Notes under the pieces: model-generated | Database searches by the model: none | What the model was told of the DNA's origin: nothing | What the model saw: only the letters and a program-made list of their open reading frames with translations | Program-made: the position numbers and the translations under genes | Shown: positions 8,549 to 18,446 of the stretch, one piece after another | Position numbering within the stretch: the first letter of the stretch is position 1 | How the letters are laid out: every line of letters begins with the position of its first letter | DNA from: Nocardioides sp. T2.26MG-1 | GTDB taxonomy: Bacteria; Actinomycetota; Actinomycetes; Propionibacteriales; Nocardioidaceae | Reading direction: 5' to 3' | Length of the DNA: 64,000 bases | NCBI RefSeq assembly: GCF_950101795.1 | Contig: NZ_CATNLZ010000001.1 | Location: 193,382 to 257,381 of the forward strand

Positions 8549-9061
8549 CTAGAGCCGCCGGCCGTAGCAGCGCGAGAGCGGGGCGTCGCGGTAGTAGCCG
8601 AAGGACGCGACCGGGGTGTAGCCGCTCGACTCGTAGAGCGCGATCGCCTCGGGCTGGCGCAGACCGGTCTCGAGCACGACGGCCCGGGCACCATGCTCGT
8701 GGGCGCTCTGCTCGAGGTGGGCGAGCATCCGTCGGGCGATGCCCCGGCCGCGGGCGGCGGGCGTCACGTACATGCGCTTCACCTCGACGGTGGCGGTGGT
8801 GCCGAACGCCTCGACCCCGGAGCGGCGCCAGGCGCCGGTGGCGACCGCGGTGCCGGCGAGATAGCCGACGTAGAAGCTGCCGCCGGGCGGCTCGAACATC
8901 AACGGGTCGAGCGGGGTCTCGTCGGGCCCGCCGTAGCGCTCGACGTACTCGGCCTGGACCTCGCCGATCAGCCGCAGCGCGTCGGGGTGGCCGTAACCCA
9001 CCCGCCGGATCTCAGGCGAGCGCGGAGCCGCAGGAGTCGCAGAACTTGGCGTCACCGTCAT
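8549..9061 (-). CDS. GNAT family N-acetyltransferase
   Basis: A 170-aa acetyltransferase. The fold shows in IRRVGYGHPDALRLI (strand 1), VEVKRMYVTPAARGRGIARRML (strand 4 plus the acetyl-CoA RGRGIA loop) and AVVLETGLRQPEAIALYESSGY (strand 5 and helix 4). The ATG at 9061 is chosen because it supplies the residues before strand 1; it lies inside the upstream gene, giving a 50-base overlap. The acceptor is unknown; the motif order resembles small-molecule or antibiotic-type GNATs. Confidence 0.85.
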   Translation of the reverse strand: MTVTPSSATPAAPRSPEIRRVGYGHPDALRLIGEVQAEYVERYGGPDETPLDPLMFEPPGGSFYVGYLAGTAVATGAWRRSGVEAFGTTATVEVKRMYVTPAARGRGIARRMLAHLEQSAHEHGARAVVLETGLRQPEAIALYESSGYTPVASFGYYRDAPLSRCYGRRL

Positions 9062-9419
9062 TGCGGACTCCGCACTTCGAGCAGAACGGACCGGCGCTCC
9101 GGCCGACCCCGAGCAGTCCCTCACCGTTCGAAAGGTACTCGGCCGAGTCCTTGACGACCGGCATCGTCTCGCCGGCCCCGTACCGCGCGGCAGCGCCCAG
9201 GAAGCCCCACTGCAGGAACATCAGGCCGACCCCGAAGACCAGCACGCTGCCGACGAAGCACAGCAACGCGAGCGCGCCCGGCACCTCGTCGCTGCCGAAG
9301 ACCGCACTGAACCCGTAGATGCCCATGACGATGCCCGCGACGACGAGCAGGGCGCCGAGGACGCGGAACGTCGTGCGGTACTGGCCCTGGCGGGCGAACC
9401 CGGGTGCGGCGGTGGCCAT
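9012..9419 (-). CDS. Membrane protein with C-terminal zinc ribbon
   Basis: A 135-aa protein read from the ATG at 9419, which has a good site (GAGGAG) upstream. Two hydrophobic segments (LGALLVVAGIVMGIYGF and ALLCFVGSVLVFGVGLMFL) precede a cytoplasmic tail with FCSKCG and FCDSCG, a double-CxxC zinc ribbon. The zinc ribbon end overlaps the start of the GNAT gene. Such small proteins are common in actinobacteria; no function is known. Confidence 0.8.
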   Translation of the reverse strand: MATAAPGFARQGQYRTTFRVLGALLVVAGIVMGIYGFSAVFGSDEVPGALALLCFVGSVLVFGVGLMFLQWGFLGAAARYGAGETMPVVKDSAEYLSNGEGLLGVGRSAGPFCSKCGVRNDGDAKFCDSCGSALA

Positions 9420-9463
9420 CTGGACTCCTCGAGAGAGCGTGGGCGGCAGCAATGACACAATAG

Positions 9464-10642
<1,179 letters not shown>

Positions 10643-10664
10643 CGCCCTCCACCTGGACCCCGCG

Positions 10665-11849
10665 GTGATCAGCACCGAGATCACCCCCGCGCTCGTCCGC
10701 GGTGCGCTCGAGCTCGAGCGCACCGCGCACGGCCTGCTGCCGCACCGGCTGCCGGCGTGGGCGCGCGCCCAGAGCGCGGACCCCCAGATCGCGCTCTCGG
10801 AGAGCCAGCCCGCCGGCGTACGCCTGGTCTTCCGCACCCGCGCCACCATGGTCGAGCTCGACACGGTGCCGACCAAGCGCGTGTACGCCGGGGCGCCGCC
10901 GCGCCCGGACGGCGTCTACGACGTGCTCGTCGACGGCCGGCTCGCCCACCAAGGGACCGTGCCGGGCGGCCACACGCTGACCATCGACATGATGAGCGGG
11001 CGGTCCGAGCTCACGCCCGGGCGGCCGGGCACGCTCCGGGTCACCGGCCTCGACGACGCCGCCAAGGACATCGCGGTCTGGCTCCCCCACGACGAGACCA
11101 CCGAGCTCGTCGCGCTGCGCACCGACGCCCCCGTCGAGCCGGTCGCGGACACCGGTCGCCCGGTGTGGCTCCACCACGGCAGCTCCATCAGCCACGGCTC
11201 CAACGCCGCGAGCCCCTCGACGACCTGGCCGGCGCTGGCGGCCGCCGCCGGGGGCGTCGACCTGGTCAACCTCGGCTTCGGCGGCGGCGCGCTGCTCGAC
11301 CCGTTCACCGCCCGGACCATGCGGGACACGCCGGCCGACCTGCTGAGCGTCAAGATCGGGATCAACCTGGTCAACACCGACGTCATGCGGATGCGCGCCT
11401 TCGGCCCCGCCGTCCACGGCTTCCTCGACCTGGTGCGCGACGGCCACCCGGACGCGCCGCTGCTCGTGGTCTCCCCGATCCTGTGCCCGATCCACGAGAC
11501 GACGCCCGGTCCCAGCGCGCCCGACCTGGCCGCGCTCGCGGAGGGGCGACTCTCGTTCACCGCGGCCGGCGACCCGGCCGGGGTCGCCGCCGGCCGGCTG
11601 ACGCTCACGACGGTCCGCGACGAACTCGCCCGCATCGTCGCGCAGCGGGCCGCCGACGACCCGCACCTGCACTACCTCGACGGCCGTGAGCTGTACGGCG
11701 AGGCCGACCACGCCGAGCTGCCCCTCCCCGACCAACTGCATCCCGACGCCGCCACCCACCAGCTGATCGGCCGTCGTTTCGCCGCCCTCGCCTTCAGCCC
11801 CGCCACCCCGTTGAGTCGGGACTTCCGACCGTTGAATCGGGAGTTGTGA
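10665..11849 (+). CDS. SGNH/GDSL-type hydrolase
   Basis: A 394-aa protein. An N-terminal beta-rich domain (residues about 1-165) comes before the hydrolase domain. Block I is WLHHGSSISHGSNA, where GSS replaces GDS, and the last block DQLHPDAATHQLIG supplies the Asp-X-X-His pair. NLGFGGGAL is the likely Gly block. The order matches the two-domain carbohydrate-esterase-like SGNH proteins. No signal peptide is seen. The last residues and the TGA stop are encoded inside two 21-bp repeats (11811-11852). The GTG start lies 22 bases after serC. Confidence 0.83.
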   Translation: MISTEITPALVRGALELERTAHGLLPHRLPAWARAQSADPQIALSESQPAGVRLVFRTRATMVELDTVPTKRVYAGAPPRPDGVYDVLVDGRLAHQGTVPGGHTLTIDMMSGRSELTPGRPGTLRVTGLDDAAKDIAVWLPHDETTELVALRTDAPVEPVADTGRPVWLHHGSSISHGSNAASPSTTWPALAAAAGGVDLVNLGFGGGALLDPFTARTMRDTPADLLSVKIGINLVNTDVMRMRAFGPAVHGFLDLVRDGHPDAPLLVVSPILCPIHETTPGPSAPDLAALAEGRLSFTAAGDPAGVAAGRLTLTTVRDELARIVAQRAADDPHLHYLDGRELYGEADHAELPLPDQLHPDAATHQLIGRRFAALAFSPATPLSRDFRPLNREL

Positions 11850-11932
11850 CGGTCGAGTCGGGAGCTGTGACAGCGCGCCCGACGGTGCGCCCACCAGAAA
11901 CCACGACTCAAGCGTCAGAACTCACGACTCAA
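11811..11932. repeat. Cluster of five 21-bp repeat units in opposed orientation
   Basis: Three units run on the plus strand (11811-11831, 11832-11852, 11853-11873) and two on the minus strand (11891-11911, 11912-11932). The core reads roughly TTGAGTCGKGAGTTSTGAC. The cluster can fold into a long imperfect hairpin between converging genes. The stop codon of the SGNH gene lies in the second plus unit, and the stop codon of the macro-domain gene lies in the outer minus unit. It may act as a two-way terminator. Confidence 0.8.
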
Positions 11933-12425
11933 CGTCGAGGGCGGTCCTGATCTGCTCGTACGTCGCCGCGTCGAACGCGACCAGCCGGGCCTCGGTGACC
12001 GCGGTGTCGGCCGAGCAGAACGCCTCGAGGGCGCAGGCGATCGCGTCGTCCTTCGGCCAGCCGTAGACCCCGGCGGAGACCAGCGGGAACGCGACCGTGG
12101 CGGCGCCCAGCTCGTCGGCGACCTCCAGGGCACGGGAGTAGCAGGACAGCAGCAGCGCCCGGTCGCGCTGACCGGCGTGGTAGTTCGGGCCGACCACATG
12201 GATCACCCACCGCGCGGGCAGGTCGCCGGCGGTGGTCCAGCCGGCCTCGCCGGTCGGCAGCCCGTGCGGGAACCGGGCGATGCAGTCCTCGAGCACGGCC
12301 GGCCCACCGGCGCGGTGGATCGCACCGTCGACGCCGCCGCCCCCGCGCATGCCGTTGTTGGCGGCGTTGACGACCGCGTCGACCTCCTGGCGGGTGATGT
12401 CACCCTGCACCGCCGTGATCCGCAT
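11922..12425 (-). CDS. Macro-domain O-acetyl-ADP-ribose deacetylase
   Basis: A 167-aa macro domain of the MacroD/YmdB type. Seen are GDITRQEVDAVVNAANNGMRGGGGVDGAIHRAGG (ADP-ribose site with Asn and Asp), CYSRALEVADELG, and FPLVSAGVYGWP (phosphate loop). Members remove ADP-ribose esters or O-acetyl groups from ADP-ribose. Its ATG shares one base with the topoisomerase IB stop (TGATG), so the two proteins are coupled, suggesting a role linked to DNA damage or ADP-ribosylation (inference). Confidence 0.94.
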   Translation of the reverse strand: MRITAVQGDITRQEVDAVVNAANNGMRGGGGVDGAIHRAGGPAVLEDCIARFPHGLPTGEAGWTTAGDLPARWVIHVVGPNYHAGQRDRALLLSCYSRALEVADELGAATVAFPLVSAGVYGWPKDDAIACALEAFCSADTAVTEARLVAFDAATYEQIRTALDVES

Positions 12426-13429
12426 CAGGCCTCCTTCAGCAGCCTCAGCGTCGCACGCTCGAGCGCCGCCTGCCGCTCGTCGGGCGTGTCGTAGCTGCGC
12501 CCGGTGGCCCGCGAGATCGTGCGCCCCTCCTCGTAGGCGTCGATCACGCGCGGGTCGACGTACGACGAGCGCGCCAGCGTCGGGGTGTTCCCGAGGAACG
12601 ACGCGACCTCCTTCATCGCCCCCGTGACGGCTCGCTTCCGGGACGCGCCGGAGTGCCCGGGCTCGGGGGTCTCGGCGAGCGCGGCCGCAGCCAGCACGGT
12701 CGCGTGCCAGGTGCGGAAGTCCTTGGCCGTGGCCTCGATCCCGGTCGAGGCACGGACGTACTCGTTGACGAGCTCGGGCAGCATCGACCGCCAGCCGCGG
12801 CCGTTCTTGTAGGCCAGCAGCCGCAGGTCCTGCCCGCGTCTCCGGCGCATGACCTCGATGGCCTCGACCACGACCGCGTCGTCGATCTCGATGCGGTGCT
12901 CGACGCCCGACTTGCCGACGAACGTGAACACCAGCCGGTCCTGGCGACGGCGCACGTGCCGGCGCTCGAGCGTGGTCAGCCCGAAGGAGCCGTGGGCGTC
13001 GGCGTAGACGTCGTTGCCGATCCGGAAGTAGCCGAGATCCAGCAGCCGCACGGCCGCCGCGCAGGCCCGCTCCAGCGGCATCCCCTCCAGGCCCAGGTCG
13101 CGCAGCACGAGCTCACGTGCCTTGGCCAGGGCCTTGCCGAACTCCAGCATCCGGTCGAACTTCTCCGCGTCCCGCCGGGCCCGCCAGTCGGGGTGGTAGA
13201 GGTACTGCCGGCGTCCCGCGTCGTCGGTGCCGACGGCCTGAAGGTGGCCGTTGTCGTACGGCGTGACCCACACGTCGGTCCACGCCGGCGGGATCACGAG
13301 GTCGCGCACTCGCCGCGCGTCCTCCTCGGGCAGCCGGTCGCCGTGCTCGTCGAGGTAGACGAACCCCTTCCCGGCCCGGCGCCGGGTCCAGCCCGGCTGG
13401 TCGGGCGACGTGCTACGAAGCCGCACCAT
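12425..13429 (-). CDS. DNA topoisomerase IB (poxvirus/bacterial type)
   Basis: A 334-aa eukaryote-like type IB topoisomerase, which nicks one strand through a 3'-phosphotyrosine. The N-terminal domain has GKGFVYLD and IPPAWTDVWV. The catalytic domain has RIGNDVYADAHGSFGLTTL, FVGKSGVEH, KDFRTWHATVLAA (catalytic Arg and following His) and the nucleophile Tyr290 in SSYVDPRVI. Length is normal for bacterial TopIB. The start lies inside the 3' end of the upstream gene (17-base overlap), and it is coupled to the macro-domain gene. Confidence 0.94.
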   Translation of the reverse strand: MVRLRSTSPDQPGWTRRRAGKGFVYLDEHGDRLPEEDARRVRDLVIPPAWTDVWVTPYDNGHLQAVGTDDAGRRQYLYHPDWRARRDAEKFDRMLEFGKALAKARELVLRDLGLEGMPLERACAAAVRLLDLGYFRIGNDVYADAHGSFGLTTLERRHVRRRQDRLVFTFVGKSGVEHRIEIDDAVVVEAIEVMRRRRGQDLRLLAYKNGRGWRSMLPELVNEYVRASTGIEATAKDFRTWHATVLAAAALAETPEPGHSGASRKRAVTGAMKEVASFLGNTPTLARSSYVDPRVIDAYEEGRTISRATGRSYDTPDERQAALERATLRLLKEA

Positions 13430-14396
13430 GGCGCGTCAGTAGCCGTACCGCACCGGCCACAAACCCGACCGCGACGACGCCGCCGAGCATCCAGGGCCAG
13501 ACCGGCGAGCCGGAGCCGTCCTGCTCGCCGTCCCCGTCCTGCTCGCTCGGCTCCGCCTGCGGAGCCGGGGAGCCGGACGGCTCCGGGGCTGGCCGCAGCG
13601 CGGCGACCACCCGCGCCGGCAGCTCCACGTCCAGCACGTCGGTGAACTGTCCCTCGGTGCACACGTGCACGGAGCCGTCGGGGGCGACCGCGATGCCCTC
13701 GCCCTGCTGCTGCGAGGGGAGCCCGAACGACGCCACCTTCTCGTGCCCGGGGAACGTGTAGACCGCCGCGGCGCCGTAGTCGCGCAGCACGTAGTGCCGC
13801 CCGTCGGGGAAGAACGCGCCGTCGGTGGCGAACGACAGCGAGTCGGCGACCGCGCGCAGCCGGTTGGGCTCCGACGCCGACAGCCGCCGGGGTGCGGCGT
13901 ACACCGTGCCGCCGAAGAGGTCCTTGCTCACCACGAACAGCTGGCCGGTGCGCGGCTGCGCCATCAGGGTCTCGGCGTCGTGGGCGCCGTCGGGGTAGAC
14001 CAGGGTGTACGCCGCCGGGTCGACCGTCCGGTCGCCGCGGCCGTACGGCACCCGGAGCACCTCGATCGAGTCCCGCGCCTCGCGGTTGTCCCCGATGTCG
14101 CCCACCCACACCGTGCCGCGGCCGGCCGGCGCGAGCGCCTCGACGTCCTCGGGGTCGTCGGCCCACGACGTGGTCCCCACCGTGGCGCCCGAACGGTCGA
14201 CCACGAACACGCGGCCGCTGTCCCCGGAGTCGTTGACGGTGACGAACAGCCCGTCGCCCACGACCAGGCCGCTCGACTCGACGATCGCCGGGTCGTCGAA
14301 CGTCAGGTCGACGGTCGCGTGGGGGTCCGCCGGGCCGGCGAGCGAGCCGATCGCGAACGAGACGGCTGACGCGAGACCGAGGACCCGGTCGAGCAT
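13413..14396 (-). CDS. Membrane-anchored extracellular beta-propeller-like protein
   Basis: A 327-aa protein with an N-terminal signal (LGLASAVSFAIGSLAG). Repeated short segments such as SSGLVVGDGLFVTVNDSGD, VWVGDIGDNREAR, FVVSKDLFGG, DGAFFPDGRHYVLRDY and GIAVAPDGSVHVC look like blades of a propeller. A Pro/Glu/Asp-rich linker follows, then one transmembrane helix (VWPWMLGGVVAVGFVAGAV) and a short basic tail. It resembles actinobacterial proteins of unknown role that sit outside the membrane. The ATG shares one base with the upstream methyltransferase stop. Confidence 0.75.
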   Translation of the reverse strand: MLDRVLGLASAVSFAIGSLAGPADPHATVDLTFDDPAIVESSGLVVGDGLFVTVNDSGDSGRVFVVDRSGATVGTTSWADDPEDVEALAPAGRGTVWVGDIGDNREARDSIEVLRVPYGRGDRTVDPAAYTLVYPDGAHDAETLMAQPRTGQLFVVSKDLFGGTVYAAPRRLSASEPNRLRAVADSLSFATDGAFFPDGRHYVLRDYGAAAVYTFPGHEKVASFGLPSQQQGEGIAVAPDGSVHVCTEGQFTDVLDVELPARVVAALRPAPEPSGSPAPQAEPSEQDGDGEQDGSGSPVWPWMLGGVVAVGFVAGAVRLLTRHGAAS

Positions 14397-15604
14397 CAGC
14401 GTGCGTCGAGCAGCCGGGCCAGCGCGGGGCTGATGTTCCAGGTGTCGACGAGGTCGTCGTACTCCTTGCGCACCGAGCCGCCCTTGACCGGCGAGCCGGC
14501 GCGGACCGCGCGCAGCATGGTGTTGCGCGGGGTGTGCTGGCTCTCCACGAACTGCACGACGTCGACGCGGTAGCCCTGCTGGCGCATGAGCGAGGCGCGC
14601 AGCGCGTCGGTGAGCGTGTCGGCCAGCCGCTCGCGCAGGATCCCGTGGCGGGTGATCATCGCGTACGGCGCGGGCGTCGGCGACCGGCGCAGCTGGGCGG
14701 CGATGTCGTGGTGGCAGCACGGCGCGGCCAGCACCAGCTGGGCGCCCCAGGCGACCGACTGGGCCAGCGCCTCGTCGGTGGCGGTGTCACACGCGTGCAG
14801 CGCGAGCACCACCTCGGGAGCCGGGTCGAGCTCGACACCGCCGATGGTGCCGACCACGAAGTCAGCGGACACGCCGAGCCCGGCGGCGACCGCGGCGTTG
14901 TGCTCGCGCGACTGCTCCTTGACGTCCACACCGGTGAGCCGGACCGGCAGCCCGCGGACCCCGCTGAGGTAGCGCTCGGCCGCGAACGTCAGGTAGGCGT
15001 TGCCGCAGCCGAGGTCGACGATCCGCAGCGGGTCCTCGGCGGTCGGGCGGCGCAGGTGGCCCTTGTCCAGGGCGTCGGTGATCGAGGCATCCAGGAGCCG
15101 CAGGAACTCCTCGACCTGGCGGTACTTCGCCTGCCGGCTGGGCTTGAGCCGCCCGGACTCGTCAGAGATCCCGAGCGCGACGAACACGGGGTCGTCCTCC
15201 GGCAGCAGCCGCGACTTCTCCCGGTCGTGGCCGCGCTCGATCTCGACCGGCTCGACCCTGTCGGTGGTGTGCACGACGGCCTCGAGCTTCTTCGTGACCC
15301 GCAGCTGATGGCTCTCGGTGGTGGTGTCGACGTGCCAGTTGCCGAACGGCTCGTCGAGCAGCGCGTCCACCGCGTCCCGTGCTGCGTCGCCGACGGCGTG
15401 GTTGGCGGTGTGCGCCTGGGTCTCGTCGTACGTCGTGATCTGCAGGTGCCGGCCGGCCTTGAGGTCCACGTAGCGCAGCTCGGCGCGCCGCCAGGTCGGC
15501 TGGGTGCCCTTCTGGCGCCCGGAGGCCACGGCCTTGACCAGCACGTCGGGATCGAGGATGTGGTCGCGCAGCCGGTTGAGCGCGCGCAGCAGCGGCTCGC
15601 TCAT
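14396..15604 (-). CDS. SAM-dependent methyltransferase with APCCHH motif
   Basis: A 402-aa protein. Residues 1-150 form an N-terminal domain of unknown type. The Rossmann part has IVDLGCGNAYLTFAA (motif I), TGVDVKEQSREHNAA, and ALHACDTATDEAL followed by LAAPCCHHDI. The CCHH signature is shared with the Trm13/METTL25-like group, some of which act on RNA, so an RNA substrate is plausible but not shown. It lies between the 28-aa membrane peptide gene (7-base gap) and the propeller gene (1-base overlap). Confidence 0.85.
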   Translation of the reverse strand: MSEPLLRALNRLRDHILDPDVLVKAVASGRQKGTQPTWRRAELRYVDLKAGRHLQITTYDETQAHTANHAVGDAARDAVDALLDEPFGNWHVDTTTESHQLRVTKKLEAVVHTTDRVEPVEIERGHDREKSRLLPEDDPVFVALGISDESGRLKPSRQAKYRQVEEFLRLLDASITDALDKGHLRRPTAEDPLRIVDLGCGNAYLTFAAERYLSGVRGLPVRLTGVDVKEQSREHNAAVAAGLGVSADFVVGTIGGVELDPAPEVVLALHACDTATDEALAQSVAWGAQLVLAAPCCHHDIAAQLRRSPTPAPYAMITRHGILRERLADTLTDALRASLMRQQGYRVDVVQFVESQHTPRNTMLRAVRAGSPVKGGSVRKEYDDLVDTWNISPALARLLDAR

Positions 15605-15611
15605 GCCGGGC

Positions 15612-15698
15612 TCACTTCAGCACCGCCGCGACCACGACCACCAGCAGCAGGGCCGCCAGCGCCACGGGGATGACGAGTCGGCGATGGCGGGGGTTCAC
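15612..15698 (-). CDS. 28-aa single-helix membrane peptide
   Basis: Too short for usual gene calls. From a GTG at 15698 it encodes a basic start (MNPRHRRLVIP) and one hydrophobic helix (VALAALLLVVVVAAVL) ending in Lys. The GTG shares GTGA with the stop of the FAD/Fe-S gene, GGAGG lies just upstream, and the TGA at 15612 is 7 bases before the methyltransferase ATG. This exact packing suggests a real, coupled small protein. It may anchor the oxidoreductase at the membrane (inference). Confidence 0.55.
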   Translation of the reverse strand: MNPRHRRLVIPVALAALLLVVVVAAVLK

Positions 15699-18445
15699 GC
15701 CTCCACCTTAGAAGCGAGCAGCTCGGCGAGGTGCATCGTGGGGACGTCCGCGAGGTCGTCGAGCTGGACCCGGCACGACATGCCGTCGGCGAGCACCACC
15801 GCATCGGGGTGGGCACGCACGGCCGGCATCAGGTGGGTCTCGGCGACCGCGACGGACACCTCGTAGTGGCCTTTCTCCATGCCGAAGTTGCCGGCCAGCC
15901 CGCAGCAGCCGGCGACCTGGGTGACGGTGGCGCCGGCCTTCTCCAGCAGTCGCTTGTCGGCGGCCCAGCCGAGCACGGAGGCGTGGTGGCAGTGCGGCTG
16001 CGCCACGACCTCGACCCCGGCCAGCGAGGGCAGCGGCACGTCGAGCCGCTCGAGCAGCTCGGCGAAGGTCAGCACGTCGAGGTGCTCGCCGATCATCTCC
16101 GGCAGGTCGCTGCGCAGCGTCGCGAGGCACGACGGCTCCAGCCCGACGACCGGCACGCCGGACGCGACGTACGGCCTCAGCGTCCGCACGGTCTTGGTCA
16201 TGATCGACCGGGCCTCGTCGAGCTGCCCGGTCGTCACCCAGGTCAGCCCGCAGCACGCGTCCTCGCGGATCACCCGCGCGGTCACGCCGACCGACTCCAG
16301 GAAGCGGATCGCCGCGTGCCCGTTGTCCGGGAAGAAGTGGTCGGTGAACGAGTCGGCCCAGATCCACACGTCCGGGGTGCCCTGCTCGGGCTTGTCGAGA
16401 CCGCGCCGCAGCGTCCGCGGCGCGAACGCCGGGATCGAGCGCCGCTGGTCGATGCCCGCGGTGGCCTTGGCCAGCCGGGCGACCGGGCCGAGCCGCATCA
16501 TCCGGTTGGCCAGCGGCGCGACCGGCGCGGCCAGCCGGGCCCACTTCGGCAGCCGGCCGAGGAGATAGTGGCTGCGCGGGCGGCGCTTCGAGCCGGGCCC
16601 GTCGTACGTCGCGTGCAGAGCCTCGGCCTTGTAGGTGGCCATGTCGACGCCGGTCGGGCAGTCGGACGCACAGCCCTTGCAGGCCAGGCAGAGGTCGAGC
16701 GCCTCGTGCACCGCGGGGTCCGCGAGGCCGTGCACGAGCTCTCCGTCGAGCGCCTCCTGCAGCACCCGCGAGCGGCCGCGGGTGGAGTCCTTCTCCTCCC
16801 GCGTCGCGAGGTAGGACGGGCACATCACGCCGTTGGTGGTCGGCGCCACGCACTTGCCGACGCCGGTGCAGCGGTGCACGGACCCGGCGAGCGGGATCGC
16901 CGGACGGGGGCGGGCCGGGCGCAGGTCCGCGTCGAGCGGGGCGGGGTCGACGATGTTGCCGGGGTTGAGCAGGTTGCCCGGGTCGCAGATCTTTTTGACG
17001 GCCGCGAACAGCCGCAGCGACTCCGCGTCGTACATCAGCGGCAGCAGCTCGGAGCGGGCCCGGCCGTCGCCGTGCTCACCCGAGAGCGAGCCGCCGTGGT
17101 CGCGCAGCTTGAGCGCACTCGCGGTGAGGAAGTCGCGGAACTGCCGGCGGCCGTCGCCCTCGCCGGCCTGGAACGGGAAGTCGATGCGCACGTGCACGCA
17201 GCCGTCGCCGAAGTGGCCGTAGGGCACCCCGTCGAGGTCGTGCTCGCGCAGCAGCTCGTCGAAGTCGCGCAGCCAGGCACCCAGCCGCTCGGGTGGTACG
17301 GCGGCGTCCTCCCAGCCGGAGTAGGCGGGGCGGGACAGGCTGCGCGCCGCGAGCCCGGCCCCGTCCTCACGGATCCGCCAGAGCGCTGCGGCCTCGGCCG
17401 GGTCGAGCACGACGCGGTGCCCGAGGGCCCCGGACTCGGCGACCACCCGGGCCGCGAGCGACTCGGCCTCGGCGCCCGTCAGCTCGACGAACAGCCAGCC
17501 GGCCCCCCGCGGCAGCTCGGGGACCGCGTTGCCGCGGGCCCGCACCAGGTCGACGATCCGGGCGTCGAGCCCCTCGCACGCGATCATCCGGCCCTCGCAG
17601 GCAGCGACCAGCGCCGGCACCGCGTCGGCGGCGTCGACCATCGTCGGGTAGCCGAGCAGCACCAGCCAGCGCTCGGCCTCGTCCTCGACGAGCCGCACGG
17701 TGGCCTCCTGGACCACGGCGAGCGTGCCCTCCGAGCCGACCAGGAAGCGGTCCAGGCTGCGGCCGTTCTCGGGCAGCAGGTGCTCGAGGGAGTAGCCGCT
17801 GACCTGCCGGGAGAAGCGTCCGAACGCGGTCCGCACGTGGCCGAGGTGCTGGTCGACGAGCGCCGCGAGGCGGGTCTCGACGTCGGTCGCGCCGGGCCCG
17901 TGGGCGACGTCCATCGCGACCACGTTGTCGACCGTGCGGCCGTAGCCGAGGGCCCGGGAGCCGCAGGCGTTGTTGCCGATCATCCCGCCGATCGTGCAGC
18001 GGGTGTGGGTGGACGGGTCGGGCCCGAAGCGCAGTCCGTACGGCGCGGCCGCGCGCTGGAGGTCGGCGTGCACGACGCCGGGCTGCACGACCGCCGTGCG
18101 CGCGTCCGCGTCGATCGAGAGCACCCGGTTGAGGTGCCGCAGCGTGTCCACCACGATCCCGGTGCCGACGGCGTTGCCGGCGATCGACGTGCCCGCACCG
18201 CGCATGGTCACCGGCGCGCCGGTGGCGTGCGCGGCGTCGATGACCGCCAGCAGCTCGTCGCGGTGCCGGGGCCGGACCACGACCTGCGGGACCACGCGGT
18301 ACAGCGAGGCGTCCGAGGAGTACAGCGCCCGGGTCAGCGTCGAGTCGTCGACGTCCGAGACACCACGGCGGCGCAGCTCGCCCACGAGGTCCGGCACGGC
18401 CGGGTCCGACGGGATCGGCGGGGCCGGTGGGGACGTCTGGGACAC
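15695..18445 (-). CDS. Fused FAD-linked and Fe-S oxidoreductase (D-2-hydroxyglutarate/lactate dehydrogenase type)
   Basis: A 916-aa fusion of a GlcD-like FAD half (residues about 1-530) and a GlcF-like Fe-S half. The FAD half shows VTMRGAGTSIAGNAVG, TIGGMIGNNACGSRALGYG, FLVGSEGTLAVV and GEHGDGRARSELLP. The Fe-S half has two 4Fe-4S clusters (CTGVGKC with C at MCPSY, and CLACKGCASDCPTG) and two CCG domains (EDACCGLTW, VAGCCGLAGNFGM). The layout matches E. coli YdiJ, a D-2-hydroxyglutarate dehydrogenase, and related D-lactate enzymes. It starts one base after the HOT-type dehydrogenase stop, which favours D-2-hydroxyglutarate as substrate. Confidence 0.92.
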   Translation of the reverse strand: MSQTSPPAPPIPSDPAVPDLVGELRRRGVSDVDDSTLTRALYSSDASLYRVVPQVVVRPRHRDELLAVIDAAHATGAPVTMRGAGTSIAGNAVGTGIVVDTLRHLNRVLSIDADARTAVVQPGVVHADLQRAAAPYGLRFGPDPSTHTRCTIGGMIGNNACGSRALGYGRTVDNVVAMDVAHGPGATDVETRLAALVDQHLGHVRTAFGRFSRQVSGYSLEHLLPENGRSLDRFLVGSEGTLAVVQEATVRLVEDEAERWLVLLGYPTMVDAADAVPALVAACEGRMIACEGLDARIVDLVRARGNAVPELPRGAGWLFVELTGAEAESLAARVVAESGALGHRVVLDPAEAAALWRIREDGAGLAARSLSRPAYSGWEDAAVPPERLGAWLRDFDELLREHDLDGVPYGHFGDGCVHVRIDFPFQAGEGDGRRQFRDFLTASALKLRDHGGSLSGEHGDGRARSELLPLMYDAESLRLFAAVKKICDPGNLLNPGNIVDPAPLDADLRPARPRPAIPLAGSVHRCTGVGKCVAPTTNGVMCPSYLATREEKDSTRGRSRVLQEALDGELVHGLADPAVHEALDLCLACKGCASDCPTGVDMATYKAEALHATYDGPGSKRRPRSHYLLGRLPKWARLAAPVAPLANRMMRLGPVARLAKATAGIDQRRSIPAFAPRTLRRGLDKPEQGTPDVWIWADSFTDHFFPDNGHAAIRFLESVGVTARVIREDACCGLTWVTTGQLDEARSIMTKTVRTLRPYVASGVPVVGLEPSCLATLRSDLPEMIGEHLDVLTFAELLERLDVPLPSLAGVEVVAQPHCHHASVLGWAADKRLLEKAGATVTQVAGCCGLAGNFGMEKGHYEVSVAVAETHLMPAVRAHPDAVVLADGMSCRVQLDDLADVPTMHLAELLASKVEA

Positions 18446-18446
18446 G

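Noticed and set aside
11811-11932. CRISPR array
   Set aside because: The units are adjacent without spacers and lie in both orientations; no cas gene is near.
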